Assembly (NCBI RefSeq): GCF_003100395.1
Contig: NZ_CP029210.1
Location: forward strand, 2,728,001 to 2,792,000
DNA length: 64,000 bases
Direction of reading: 5' to 3'
DNA from: Aquabacterium olei
GTDB taxonomy: Bacteria > Pseudomonadota > Gammaproteobacteria > Burkholderiales > Burkholderiaceae_C
Part shown: piece by piece, positions 8,940 to 19,202 of the stretch
How positions within the stretch are numbered: position 1 is the first letter of the stretch
Layout: each line of letters opens with the position of its first letter
Program-made: the position numbers and the translations under genes
Notes under the pieces: model-generated
Seen by the model: only the letters and a program-made list of their open reading frames with translations
What the model was told of the DNA's origin: nothing
The model's database searches: none

Positions 8940-9953
8940 ATGTCGAACCTGACTGCCATCCATCCCCGCCACGCCCTTTTCGGCGCCGAGAAACCCGTTC
9001 CGATGCTGCCGGTGTGCGATCACTACGCCGGTGTCGAGGAGCGGATGCACAAGAGCCTGAAGCTGCAGGCCGACATGGCGGCTGACGCCGGCCGGCCGGT
9101 GTTCGATGTGACGCTGGACCTGGAAGACGGCGCCCCCGTGGGTGGGGAGCATGAGCACGCGCTGTTGGTGGCCGAGCTGGTGGGCAGCGCCGCGAACGCC
9201 CATGATCGGGTGGGGGTGAGGGTGCACGACTACCGGCACAAGCGCTTCGAGGACGACATCGACACGCTGATCAGCCGGGTGGGCGAGCGACTGGCTTATG
9301 TCATGGTGCCCAAACTCGCCAATGTGGACGACGCGCGGGGGGCCATCGAGGCCATCCGGCAGGCGCGCGTGCGGCACAACATCGGGCGTGCGCTGCCCGT
9401 ACACGGGCTGATCGAAACCCACCGTGCCGTGCAGCAGGTGGCCGAAATTGCAGCCCTGCCGGGGTTGGAATCGCTGTCGTTCGGGCTGATGGACTTCGTG
9501 TCGGAGCACCGCGGCGCGGTCCCGGCTTCGGCGATGAGCGTGCAGGGGCAGTTCAGCCACCCGCTGATCGTGCGGGCCAAGCTGGAAATCGCCGCGGCCT
9601 GCCATGCTGCGCGCATCACGCCGTCGCACTGTGTGGTGACCGAATTCAAGGACACGCGCGCGCTCAGCCAGGCGGCCGAGAAAGCCACGCGGGAGTTGGG
9701 CTACACGCGCATGTGGAGCATCCACCCGGACCAGGTTCCGGTCATCATCGAGGCGTTCGCGCCGGTGACGGCCGAGGTGGACGACGCCATCGAGATCCTG
9801 CTGGCGGCCCAGGCGGCCCACTGGGCGCCAACCGCACACCGCAAGGTGCTGCATGACCGGGCCAGCTACCGCCACTACTGGCACGTGCTGGAACGGGCCT
9901 GGCTGACCGGGCAGCCGCTGCCGGCCGAGATCGAGCAGGCTTTTTTCAGCTGA
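8940..9953 (+). CDS. CoA-ester lyase of the HpcH/HpaI (citrate lyase beta) family
   Basis: A 337-residue TIM-barrel aldolase of the CitE/malyl-CoA lyase group, which cleaves or forms carbon-carbon bonds in beta-hydroxyacyl-CoA esters. Family features include VTLDLEDGAP (acidic metal-site residues), YVMVPKLANVDD, HGLIETHRAV and LSFGLMDFVSEH, and the C-terminal MWSIHPDQVPVI that contacts CoA. The ATG at 8940 is the start of family-like sequence. It follows mdh beyond a terminator, so it probably has its own promoter. The substrate cannot be read from sequence; malyl-, citramalyl- or methylmalyl-CoA are possible. Its place beside mdh and the prp genes fits a role in C3/C4 acid metabolism. Confidence 0.85.
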   Translation: MSNLTAIHPRHALFGAEKPVPMLPVCDHYAGVEERMHKSLKLQADMAADAGRPVFDVTLDLEDGAPVGGEHEHALLVAELVGSAANAHDRVGVRVHDYRHKRFEDDIDTLISRVGERLAYVMVPKLANVDDARGAIEAIRQARVRHNIGRALPVHGLIETHRAVQQVAEIAALPGLESLSFGLMDFVSEHRGAVPASAMSVQGQFSHPLIVRAKLEIAAACHAARITPSHCVVTEFKDTRALSQAAEKATRELGYTRMWSIHPDQVPVIIEAFAPVTAEVDDAIEILLAAQAAHWAPTAHRKVLHDRASYRHYWHVLERAWLTGQPLPAEIEQAFFS

Positions 9954-10067
9954 CCGTCAAACCCCTGTCCAGCCTGCCCGAGGAAGATGGCATAGCCTGC
10001 CCATTTTTTGAGCAGGGAAACCCGGCCGCTGGGGCGCGGGCTGGTTCCCCCGGGCTTCCCCACAAAC

Positions 10068-10090
10068 TTGTCCACAGGATCCGTGGACAA
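10068..10090. promoter_or_regulatory. Inverted repeat resembling a pair of DnaA boxes
   Basis: Arms TTGTCCAC (10068-10075) and GTGGACAA (10083-10090) are separated by seven bases that include GGATCC. Each arm extended by one base is within one or two changes of the DnaA box TTATCCACA. It lies 35 bases before a small hypothetical gene. A DnaA-responsive promoter or an unrelated operator are both possible. Confidence 0.35.
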
Positions 10091-10124
10091 CCCTGCCCAC
10101 GTCCCCAAGAGATACAGTGTCGGG

Positions 10125-10561
10125 ATGCCTTCTGAAGCGCCCTCGCCCGCCCCGATGCCACCAGACCTGGTCTGGAGCTTTGCCGGATCCGAGGTGTCGG
10201 GCTGGCGGCGCGAGGGCGATGCGCTGCTGATCCGGCTGGCCGTGGCGGCAGTACGTGGCACGCTCGATGCGCAAACCGGTCCGGTGGACGCCAATCTGAT
10301 TCCTTTGTGTGTGCGCTGCGACGCGGTGACCGAGTGGCCCGCGGCGGCCGAGCACCCACAGGCGCTCGCCGAAGGCGGGCTGCATGACGGCACCGCCATG
10401 CGCCGCATGTTGCCCGTGCCGGGTCGGATCGAGGCCGCTGGGAGCGGCGACCTGCTGACGCTCACGCTGTCCTGGCGGGGGGGCGGCAGTCTCGTCGTGC
10501 GGTGTCGAAGCGTCGCCCTTCTCTTGCAGCCCGATTCGCGCCTGATCGAATCGTGGGCCTG

Positions 10562-10565
<4 letters not shown>
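10125..10565 (+). CDS. Hypothetical protein, 146 residues
   Basis: Not recognised. The product is mixed and beta-rich with no signal peptide or membrane segment. It has a WSFAGSEVSGWRREGDALLIRLA stretch near the N-terminus that looks like a strand pair, two cysteines close together in the middle (LCVRCDAVTEW) and a C-terminal VRCRSVALLLQPDSR. The start at 10125 is a guess; in-frame starts also lie at 10008 and 10155. It is convergent with prpR and the two stop codons share bases within CTAG (10562-10565). The coding-like composition and the tight fit between neighbours argue that it is real. No function is assigned. Confidence 0.6.
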
Positions 10566-12598
<2,033 letters not shown>

Positions 12599-12627
12599 GG
12601 CGAGGCGTTTTCAGCGGGATGTTCCAC

Positions 12628-12678
12628 GTTTCATGAACCAGCAGTCTATCCGTTTCATGCATGAAACCAAAATGAAAC
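12628..12678. promoter_or_regulatory. Cluster of TTTCATG/ATGAAA repeats, probable PrpR binding region
   Basis: A perfect palindrome GTTTCATGCATGAAAC lies at 12652-12667, with a partner GTTTCATGAAC at 12628-12638 and another half-site ATGAAAC at 12672-12678. The cluster lies about 100-145 bases before the -24 element of the prpB promoter, the usual place for an enhancer-type site of a sigma-54 activator. Assignment to PrpR is inference from position. Confidence 0.6.
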
Positions 12679-12773
12679 ACCGCCCGATATCCCGTCGACA
12701 GCGAGAACAAGAAACGCTTTGAATTCAAAGACTTGAACGAGTGCTCGGCAACGACGGACCCGACCGATCGGGC

Positions 12774-12788
12774 TGGCACGCACGTTGC
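12774..12788 (+). promoter_or_regulatory. Sigma-54 (-24/-12) promoter of the prp operon
   Basis: TGGCACG, four bases, then TTGC: the consensus -24/-12 promoter with the invariant GG and GC ten bases apart. It lies 50 bases before the prpB start and between the divergent prpR and prpB genes. Transcription would begin near position 12800. Confidence 0.85.
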
Positions 12789-12837
12789 GCTGTTTCTTCC
12801 ACACACCGGTTCACCCGCATCCCACCAAGGAGCACAC

Positions 12838-13722
12838 ATGGCCAACATGACCCCCGGCGCCCGTTTCCGCCAGGCTCTTCAGGAAGAATCCCCGCTGCAA
12901 GTGATCGGCGCGATCAACGCCAACCACGCCCTGCTGGCCAAGCGCGCCGGCTTCAAGGCGATCTACCTGTCGGGGGGCGGTGTGGCAGCGGGCTCGCTGG
13001 GCCTGCCCGACCTGGGCATCAACACGATGGACGACGTGCTGATCGACGTGCGCCGCATCACCGACGTGTGCGACCTGCCTCTGCTGGTCGACATCGACAC
13101 CGGCTTCGGCCCGAGCGCCTTCAACATCGAGCGCACCGTCAAGAGCCTGATCAAGGCCGGCGCCGCTGCCTGCCACATCGAAGACCAGGTGGGCGCCAAG
13201 CGTTGCGGCCATCGCCCCGGCAAGGAAATCGTGTCGACCGAAGAGATGGTCGACCGCGTGAAGGCCGCCGCCGATGCCAAGACCGACAAGGACTTCTTCC
13301 TGATCGCCCGCACCGACGCGATCCAGGTGCACGGCGTGGATGCTGCCATCGAGCGGGCCATTGCCTGCGTGGAAGCCGGCGCCGACGGCATCTTCGCCGA
13401 AGCGGCGTACGATCTGGAGACCTACAAGAAGTTCGTGGACGCCGTGAAGGTGCCCGTGCTGGCCAACATCACCGAGTTCGGCAAGACCCCGCTGTTCTCG
13501 ACCGACGACCTGCGCCCCACCGGCGTGGGCATGGTGCTCTACCCCCTGAGCGCCTTCCGGGCCATGAACAAGGCCGCAGAGACCGTCTACACCGCGATCC
13601 GGCGTGACGGCCACCAGCGCAATGTCGTCGACATCATGCAGACCCGCGACGAGCTGTATGACCGCATCGGCTACCACGCCTTCGAAGGCAAGCTGGACGC
13701 GCTGTTTGCCGCCAAGAAGTGA
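12838..13722 (+). CDS. prpB: 2-methylisocitrate lyase
   Basis: Cleaves 2-methylisocitrate to pyruvate and succinate, the last step of the methylcitrate cycle. The 294-residue product belongs to the isocitrate lyase/PEP mutase superfamily. Visible are the [17 protein letters not shown] phosphate/carboxylate loop, the DIDTGFG metal site and the active-site loop KRCGH with catalytic Cys123. The ATG at 12838 is preceded by AGGAG at a good distance; upstream in-frame sequence covers the sigma-54 promoter and is not coding. It is the first gene of the prp row, with prpC 63 bases downstream. Confidence 0.97.
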   Translation: MANMTPGARFRQALQEESPLQVIGAINANHALLAKRAGFKAIYLSGGGVAAGSLGLPDLGINTMDDVLIDVRRITDVCDLPLLVDIDTGFGPSAFNIERTVKSLIKAGAAACHIEDQVGAKRCGHRPGKEIVSTEEMVDRVKAAADAKTDKDFFLIARTDAIQVHGVDAAIERAIACVEAGADGIFAEAAYDLETYKKFVDAVKVPVLANITEFGKTPLFSTDDLRPTGVGMVLYPLSAFRAMNKAAETVYTAIRRDGHQRNVVDIMQTRDELYDRIGYHAFEGKLDALFAAKK

Positions 13723-13785
13723 GTCGTCACCGACGACCCCGACCGTTTGACTGCTGAATCAACCTCTGACCAGGAGATCCCATCC

Positions 13786-14949
13786 ATGAGCGCCACGCCC
13801 GAGACCACCACGCCCGGCTTCAAGCCCAAGAAGTCCGTTGCCCTGTCGGGCACCGCGGCCGGCAACACCGCGCTGTGCACCGTGGGCCGTACCGGCAATG
13901 ACCTGGCCTACCGCGGCTACGACATCCTGGACGTCGCCACGACCTGCGAGTTCGAGGAAATCGCCCACCTGCTGGTGCACGGCAAGCTGCCCAACGTGGC
14001 CGAACTGGCCGGCTACAAGGCCAAGCTCAAGTCGCTGCGCGGCCTGCCCGCCGCCGTGAAGGTGGCGCTGGAGCAACTGCCCCCGTCGGCCCACCCGATG
14101 GACGTGATGCGCACCGGCGTGTCGGTGCTGGGTTGCGTCAAGCCCGAGAAGGAAGACCACAACCACCCGGGCGCCCGCGACATCGCCGACAAGCTGATGG
14201 CCTCGCTGGGCTCGATGCTGCTGTACTGGTACCACTTTGCCTACAACGGCAAGCGCATCGAGGTGGAAACCGACGACGACTCGATCGGCGGCCACTTCCT
14301 GCACCTGCTTCACGGCGAAAAGCCCCGCGACAGCTGGGTGCGTGCGATGCACACCTCGTTGATCCTGTACGCCGAGCACGAGTTCAACGCCTCGACCTTC
14401 ACCTCGCGCGTGGTGGCCGGCACGGGCTCGGACATGTACTCGGCGCTGTGCGGTGGCATCGGTGCCCTGCGTGGCCCGAAGCACGGCGGCGCCAACGAAG
14501 TGGCCTTCGAGATCCAGAAGCGCTACGACAACCCGGATGAGGCCGAGGCCGACATCCGCGCCCGCGTGGAAAAGAAGGAAGTCGTGATCGGCTTCGGCCA
14601 CCCCGTCTACACCGTGAGCGACCCGCGCAACGTGGTCATCAAGAAGGTGGCCGAGGACCTGTCGAAGGAACAGGGCAACATGAAGATGTACGACATCGCC
14701 GAGCGCCTGGAGTCGGTGATGTGGGAAATCAAGAAGATGTTCCCGAACCTGGACTGGTTCAGCGCTGTGAGCTACCACATGATGGGCGTGCCCACCGACA
14801 TGTTCACCCCGCTGTTCGTGATCGCCCGCACCTCGGGCTGGTCGGCCCACATCATCGAGCAGCGCATCGACGGCAAGATCATCCGCCCGAGCGCCAACTA
14901 CGTCGGCCCCGAAGACCAGGTCTTCGTCCCGCTGAAGGACCGCAAGTAA
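13786..14949 (+). CDS. prpC: 2-methylcitrate synthase
   Basis: Condenses propionyl-CoA with oxaloacetate to 2-methylcitrate. The 387-residue product is a citrate-synthase family member of the short form, lacking the N-terminal domain of GltA. The catalytic histidines lie in [12 protein letters not shown] and [14 protein letters not shown], and the aspartate in [16 protein letters not shown]; the SAVSYH wording is typical of PrpC rather than citrate synthase. CAGGAG lies about 12 bases before the ATG at 13786. It sits between prpB and acnD. An inverted repeat follows the stop and may reduce transcription of the distal genes. Confidence 0.95.
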   Translation: MSATPETTTPGFKPKKSVALSGTAAGNTALCTVGRTGNDLAYRGYDILDVATTCEFEEIAHLLVHGKLPNVAELAGYKAKLKSLRGLPAAVKVALEQLPPSAHPMDVMRTGVSVLGCVKPEKEDHNHPGARDIADKLMASLGSMLLYWYHFAYNGKRIEVETDDDSIGGHFLHLLHGEKPRDSWVRAMHTSLILYAEHEFNASTFTSRVVAGTGSDMYSALCGGIGALRGPKHGGANEVAFEIQKRYDNPDEAEADIRARVEKKEVVIGFGHPVYTVSDPRNVVIKKVAEDLSKEQGNMKMYDIAERLESVMWEIKKMFPNLDWFSAVSYHMMGVPTDMFTPLFVIARTSGWSAHIIEQRIDGKIIRPSANYVGPEDQVFVPLKDRK

Positions 14950-14961
14950 GCAAGCCAGAGG

Positions 14962-14999
14962 AAGGCGCCACATTGCCCCGGGTGATGTGGCGCCTTTCT
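14962..14999 (+). terminator. Terminator-like hairpin between prpC and acnD
   Basis: Twelve-base perfect arms AAGGCGCCACAT and ATGTGGCGCCTT, 11-base loop, followed by a short pyrimidine stretch with few T residues. It probably attenuates rather than fully stops transcription, since acnD and prpF are needed with prpBC. Confidence 0.6.
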
Positions 15000-15089
15000 G
15001 CCTTGTGGCCGCGCCTCGCTGCCACCCCGAACCGACGTCGGCCCCGACGCCCCGATCGTCCGCCCCACTTTGCTGACTGCCCCACGGCC

Positions 15090-17711
15090 ATGAGCAACAT
15101 CAACACCCAATACCGCAAGCCGCTGCCCGGCACGAACCTCGATTACTTCGACACGCAAGCTGCCGTCGAAGCCATCCAGCCCGGCGCCTGGGCCACCCTG
15201 CCCTACACCGCCCGCGTGCACGCCGAGAACATCGTGCGCAAGGCCGATCCGGCCATCGTCACCGATTGCCTCAAGCAGATCGTCGAGCGCAAGCGCGACC
15301 TGGACTTCCCCTGGTTCCCGGCCCGCGTGGCGTGCCACGACATCCTGGGTCAGACCGCCCTTGTGGACCTGGCCGGCCTGCGTGACGCCATTGCCAAGGA
15401 AGGCGGCGACCCGGCCAAGGTGAACCCGGTGGTGCCCGTGCAGCTGATCGTGGACCACTCGCTGGCTGTGGAGTGCGGGGGCTTCGACCCGCAAGCCTTC
15501 CAGAAGAACCGCGACATCGAAGAGCGCCGCAACGAAGACCGCTTCCACTTCATCGAGTGGACGAAGAAGGCCTTCGCCAACGTGGACGTGATCCCCGCGG
15601 GCAACGGCATCATGCACCAGATCAACCTGGAGAAGATGTCGCCGGTGATCCATGCCGACAACGGCGTGGCCTACCCCGACACCTGCGTCGGCACCGACTC
15701 GCACACCCCGCACGTGGACGCGCTGGGCGTGATCGCCATCGGCGTGGGCGGCCTGGAAGCCGAGAACGTGATGCTGGGCCGCGCCTCGTGGATGCGCTTG
15801 CCTGAAATCGTGGGTGTGAAGCTCACCGGCCAACGCCAACCCGGCATCACCGCCACCGACGTGGTGCTGGCCCTGACCGAGTTCCTGCGCAAGAACAAGG
15901 TGGTGGGCGCCTACCTCGAGTTCTACGGCGAAGGTGCGTCGAAGCTGACGATTGGCGACCGCGCCACCATCTCGAACATGGCCCCCGAATACGGCGCGAC
16001 CGCCGCCATGTTCAGCATCGACGAACAGACGCTGGAGTACCTGACGCTGACCGGCCGGACGGCCGAGCAGGTCAAGCTGGTCGAAACCTATGCCAAGACC
16101 GCGGGCCTGTGGTCCGACAGCCTGAAGAACGCCGTGTACGAGCGCAACCTCGAGTTCGACCTGTCGAGCGTGGTGCGCAACATGGCCGGTCCGTCGAACC
16201 CGCACGCCCGTGTGGCCACGTCGGATCTGGCCTCGAAGGGCATTGCCGGCCAATGGCAGATGCCGGCTGCCGGTGAAGGCACCATGCCCGACGGCGCCGT
16301 GATCATCGCGGCCATCACCTCGTGCACCAACACCTCCAACCCTCGCAACGTGATCGCGGCCGCCCTGCTGGCCCGCAACGCCAACAAGCTGGGCCTGACG
16401 CGCAAGCCCTGGGTGAAGTCGTCGCTGGCCCCTGGCTCGAAGGCGGTGGAGCTGTACCTGAAGGAAGCCAACCTGCTGGGCGACCTGGAGAAGCTCGGCT
16501 TCGGCATCGTGGCCTTTGCCTGCACCACCTGCAACGGCATGTCGGGCGCGCTCGACCCGGTCATCCAGAAGGAAATCGTTGACCGCGACCTGTACGCCAC
16601 CGCCGTGCTCTCGGGCAACCGCAACTTCGACGGTCGCATCCACCCGTATGCCAAGCAGGCCTTCCTGGCCTCGCCGCCGCTGGTGGTCGCCTACGCCATC
16701 GCCGGCACCGTGCGCTTCGACATCGAAAACGACGTGCTGACGGTCGTCGATGGCAAGGAAATCCGCCTCAAGGACATCTGGCCGTCGGACGAAGAGATCG
16801 ACGCCGTGGTCAAGACCGCCGTGAAGCCCGAGCAGTACCGCGCCGTGTACGAGCCCATGTTCGCCATCCAGGCCGACAAGGGTGAGAAGGTCAGCCCGCA
16901 GTACGACTGGCGCCCGATGTCGACCTACATCCGCCGCCCGCCCTACTGGGACACCGAAGGCGTCGGGGCTCTCGCCGCCAACCCGCGCACGCTGAAAGCC
17001 ATGCGCCCGCTGGCCATCCTGCCGGACAACATCACCACCGACCACCTGTCGCCGTCCAACGCGATCCTGATGAACTCGGCCGCCGGTGAGTACCTGCACA
17101 AGATGGGCCTGCCCGAGGAGGACTTCAACTCCTACGCCACCCACCGTGGCGACCACCTGACCGCCATGCGCGCCACCTTCGCCAACCCCACGCTCAAGAA
17201 CGAGATGGTGCGCAAGGAAGACGGCTCGATCAAGGTGGGCTCGTGGGCCCGCGTGGAGCCCGAGGGCCAGGTCATGCGCATGTGGGAGGCGATGGAGACC
17301 TACCTCAACCGCCGCCAGCCGCTGATCATCATCGCAGGCGCCGACTACGGTCAGGGCTCCTCGCGTGACTGGGCGGCCAAGGGCGTGCGCCTGGCGGGTG
17401 TCGAGACGGTCGTGGCCGAAGGCTTCGAGCGCATCCACCGCACCAACCTGATCGGCATGGGCGTGCTGCCGCTGGAGTTCAAGCCGGGCACCACCCGCCT
17501 GACCCTGGGCCTGGACGGCACCGAAACCTTCGACGTGGAAGGCGACCTGAAGCCGCGCGCCGACCTGACGCTGGTGATCCACCGCAAGAATGGTCAGACC
17601 GAGCGCGTGACCGTGACCAGCCGCCTGGACACCGCCGAAGAAGTGTCGGTGTACGAAGCCGGTGGCGTGCTGCAGCGTTTCGCCCAGGACTTCCTGGCGG
17701 CGAACAAGTGA
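15090..17711 (+). CDS. acnD: 2-methylcitrate dehydratase, Fe/S-dependent (AcnD)
   Basis: Aconitase-family enzyme that dehydrates 2-methylcitrate to an isomer of 2-methylaconitate; PrpF then isomerises the product, so the pair replaces PrpD. The 873-residue product carries the cluster cysteines Cys412 ([10 protein letters not shown]), Cys478 and Cys481 (ACTTCNG), and the C-terminal swivel motif [13 protein letters not shown]. The wording CNGMSGALDP and the genomic link to prpB, prpC and prpF favour AcnD over AcnA; a true AcnA is present at 36731. No prpD is seen. The ATG at 15090 begins family-like sequence. After it, 109 bases with two hairpins separate it from the three-gene cassette. Confidence 0.94.
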   Translation: MSNINTQYRKPLPGTNLDYFDTQAAVEAIQPGAWATLPYTARVHAENIVRKADPAIVTDCLKQIVERKRDLDFPWFPARVACHDILGQTALVDLAGLRDAIAKEGGDPAKVNPVVPVQLIVDHSLAVECGGFDPQAFQKNRDIEERRNEDRFHFIEWTKKAFANVDVIPAGNGIMHQINLEKMSPVIHADNGVAYPDTCVGTDSHTPHVDALGVIAIGVGGLEAENVMLGRASWMRLPEIVGVKLTGQRQPGITATDVVLALTEFLRKNKVVGAYLEFYGEGASKLTIGDRATISNMAPEYGATAAMFSIDEQTLEYLTLTGRTAEQVKLVETYAKTAGLWSDSLKNAVYERNLEFDLSSVVRNMAGPSNPHARVATSDLASKGIAGQWQMPAAGEGTMPDGAVIIAAITSCTNTSNPRNVIAAALLARNANKLGLTRKPWVKSSLAPGSKAVELYLKEANLLGDLEKLGFGIVAFACTTCNGMSGALDPVIQKEIVDRDLYATAVLSGNRNFDGRIHPYAKQAFLASPPLVVAYAIAGTVRFDIENDVLTVVDGKEIRLKDIWPSDEEIDAVVKTAVKPEQYRAVYEPMFAIQADKGEKVSPQYDWRPMSTYIRRPPYWDTEGVGALAANPRTLKAMRPLAILPDNITTDHLSPSNAILMNSAAGEYLHKMGLPEEDFNSYATHRGDHLTAMRATFANPTLKNEMVRKEDGSIKVGSWARVEPEGQVMRMWEAMETYLNRRQPLIIIAGADYGQGSSRDWAAKGVRLAGVETVVAEGFERIHRTNLIGMGVLPLEFKPGTTRLTLGLDGTETFDVEGDLKPRADLTLVIHRKNGQTERVTVTSRLDTAEEVSVYEAGGVLQRFAQDFLAANK

Positions 17712-17727
17712 CCTCTCCGAGCGCCTT

Positions 17728-17784
17728 CGCCTCCCACAAGGAGGCGGAGCCCGGGCAAGCAAAGTCCACGAGGCTTTGCTTGCC
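17728..17784. repeat. Two adjacent hairpins between acnD and the ATPase gene
   Basis: The first has arms CGCCTCC (17728-17734) and GGAGGCG (17740-17746). The second has 11-base perfect arms GGCAAGCAAAG (17754-17764) and CTTTGCTTGCC (17774-17784). Neither is followed by a T run. They mark the left boundary of the ATPase-PIN-ligase cassette and could be a weak terminator, a processing site or scars of the insertion. Confidence 0.5.
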
Positions 17785-17820
17785 TGGCGGTGGCCGGGCC
17801 CCCTTCGCAAACCCGAAACC

Positions 17821-18657
17821 ATGCTGACTTCTCTGCGCATCCGTCACTTCCGGGCGTGGCAAGACACCGGGCCCGTGCGGCTCGCGCCGCTCACCGTGTT
17901 CTTCGGTGAGCACGGCACCGGCAAGAGCAGCCTGGGCCATGCACTGGCCCTGCTGGATCCGCACGCCCACGAGGCGGTGTCCGGCCAGCAGGCCGGCTTT
18001 GCGCTGGATGCGGTGTGGCAAGCCGGTGGCCAGCGTGTCAGTCGACACCTTTCCGCAGCATCGGCTCCTGAGCGAGCGTCAGCCCCCCTCACCTTTGTCG
18101 ACACCGAGGCACAGGGAGACCGCATCCCGCTGCCGTCGGCCGGCGACCCGGCCGTGTCGCACTGGCTGCACGCCATGGGCCTGGATGCGCCCTCGACGGC
18201 CTCGCAAACCGGCCGCAGTGCCCGCCATGCACAGCACCTGCTGGGGCATCTCCTCAACGCCCCGGAGGGTGGCACCATCTGGCTCGAGCACCCGGAGAAC
18301 CACCTGCACCCGAAGGCCCAGGCCGTGCTGGCCGACGCCCTGATCGCCGCTGTCCAGTCGACGGCTGAAGGTCAGCATCCAGGCGTTCAGTGCATCGTCG
18401 AAAGCCACTCCGAAGCCCTCCTCAACCGCCTGCAACGCCGCGTGGCCGAAGCGGTGATCCCGCCCGAGGAGCTCGCGCTGTATGTGTGCCGCCTGCGTGG
18501 CCCGCATGCCGAACTGGAAGCACTGCGGCTCAATGCCTATGGTGACATCGAGAACTGGCCCGAAGACCTGTTCGGTCACGACATGACCGACATCACCGCC
18601 CGCACGGTGGCTGCATTGCGTCGCCGCCAGGCCGAGGCCCGGGAGCCGAAGGCATGA
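17821..18657 (+). CDS. AAA ATPase of the DUF3696/OLD-like type, first gene of an ATPase-PIN-RNA ligase cassette
   Basis: An ABC/SMC-like ATPase of 278 residues. It starts with the characteristic LRIRHFRAW strand followed by Walker A GEHGTGKSS (Gly29-Ser36). The C-terminal half has IWLEHPENHLHPKAQ, the Walker B-like box of RecF/OLD/DUF3696 ATPases, and ESHSEALLNRLQRRVAEAVI, the DUF3696-type sensor region. At 278 residues it is shorter than the 350-400 usual for such proteins; the insert between the halves is reduced to about 100 residues. The ATG at 17821 has no clear ribosome site. The stop overlaps the next start by ATGA. It lies between acnD and prpF, two partner enzymes, and probably powers or gates the nuclease/ligase pair; that role is inferred. 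Base composition is like the neighbours. Confidence 0.82.
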   Translation: MLTSLRIRHFRAWQDTGPVRLAPLTVFFGEHGTGKSSLGHALALLDPHAHEAVSGQQAGFALDAVWQAGGQRVSRHLSAASAPERASAPLTFVDTEAQGDRIPLPSAGDPAVSHWLHAMGLDAPSTASQTGRSARHAQHLLGHLLNAPEGGTIWLEHPENHLHPKAQAVLADALIAAVQSTAEGQHPGVQCIVESHSEALLNRLQRRVAEAVIPPEELALYVCRLRGPHAELEALRLNAYGDIENWPEDLFGHDMTDITARTVAALRRRQAEAREPKA

Positions 18658-19202
18658 AGGCCGTGATCGACACCAATGTGCTGCTGGTCGCCAACGGCCA
18701 GCACCCCGATGTCTCGCCCGACTGCGTGACCGCCTGTGTAGAGCGACTGCAGGCCATGCAGTCCGATGGCGTGACGGTCATCGACGACGGCCATCGCATC
18801 CTGGACGAGTACCTGCACAAGACCCAGGCCAACCGCCCCAAGGGCGTCGGCGACGTGTTCCTGAAATGGCTGCTTCGCCAGGTGGCCAATCCTCAGCGCG
18901 TCGAACAGGTGCCACTGACGGAGACCGGCGAGCAGACCTACGCCGAGTTCCCGTCGACCGCCCTGCAACCCCGCTTCGACCCATCCGACCGCAAGTTCGC
19001 CGCCGTCGCCCACGCCCACCCCGACAAGCCGCCCATCTGGGAAGCCGCCGACAGCAAGTGGCTGGACTGGTGGCCGGCCCTCAAGGCCTGCGGCGTGCAG
19101 GTCGAGTTCCTCTGCCCCGAAGACACGTGCGACTTCTACCGCAAGAAGTTTCCGGACCACCCGCTTCCGCCGCTGCCTCGCGCACCGGCCACCTCAGCAT
19201 GA
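18654..19202 (+). CDS. PIN-like nuclease domain protein
   Basis: A 182-residue protein with the PIN fold pattern. The N-terminal strand is MKAVIDTNVLL with Asp6. An acidic helix ILDEYLHK carries Glu52, FDPSDRKFAAVAHAH carries Asp112, and AADSKWLDW carries Asp133, which together would form the metal site of a ribonuclease. The central part is longer than in VapC toxins (130-140 residues) and ends with a proline-rich tail. The start overlaps the ATPase stop and its own stop overlaps the ligase start, both by ATGA, so the three are translationally coupled. No antitoxin gene is adjacent, which argues against a simple VapBC pair. The RNA target is unknown; the nuclease function is inferred from the acidic quartet. 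Confidence 0.75.
   Translation: MKAVIDTNVLLVANGQHPDVSPDCVTACVERLQAMQSDGVTVIDDGHRILDEYLHKTQANRPKGVGDVFLKWLLRQVANPQRVEQVPLTETGEQTYAEFPSTALQPRFDPSDRKFAAVAHAHPDKPPIWEAADSKWLDWWPALKACGVQVEFLCPEDTCDFYRKKFPDHPLPPLPRAPATSA

Noticed and set aside
7641-9884. A 747-codon open frame on the minus strand across mdh and the CoA-ester lyase gene
   Set aside because: It is the mirror of two well-supported plus-strand genes. The predicted protein is rich in His, Arg, Gly and Val with no family motif, typical of antisense frames in GC-rich DNA.
10068-10090. DnaA-box-like pair as a replication origin
   Set aside because: Only two imperfect boxes, no AT-rich unwinding region and no origin-linked genes nearby.
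15090-17711. acnD as the housekeeping aconitase A
   Set aside because: The prpB-prpC-acnD-prpF setting, the AcnD-like wording around the cluster site and the presence of a separate, better AcnA at 36731 argue for AcnD.
14898-17840. A 980-codon open frame on the minus strand opposite acnD
   Set aside because: Antisense shadow of acnD: same compositional bias, no recognisable motif, and it runs through the prpC-acnD hairpin and the acnD-ATPase gap.
18654-19202. PIN-like gene as a VapC toxin of a toxin-antitoxin pair
   Set aside because: No small antitoxin gene lies beside it, the protein is longer than VapC, and it is coupled to an ATPase and an RNA ligase instead.
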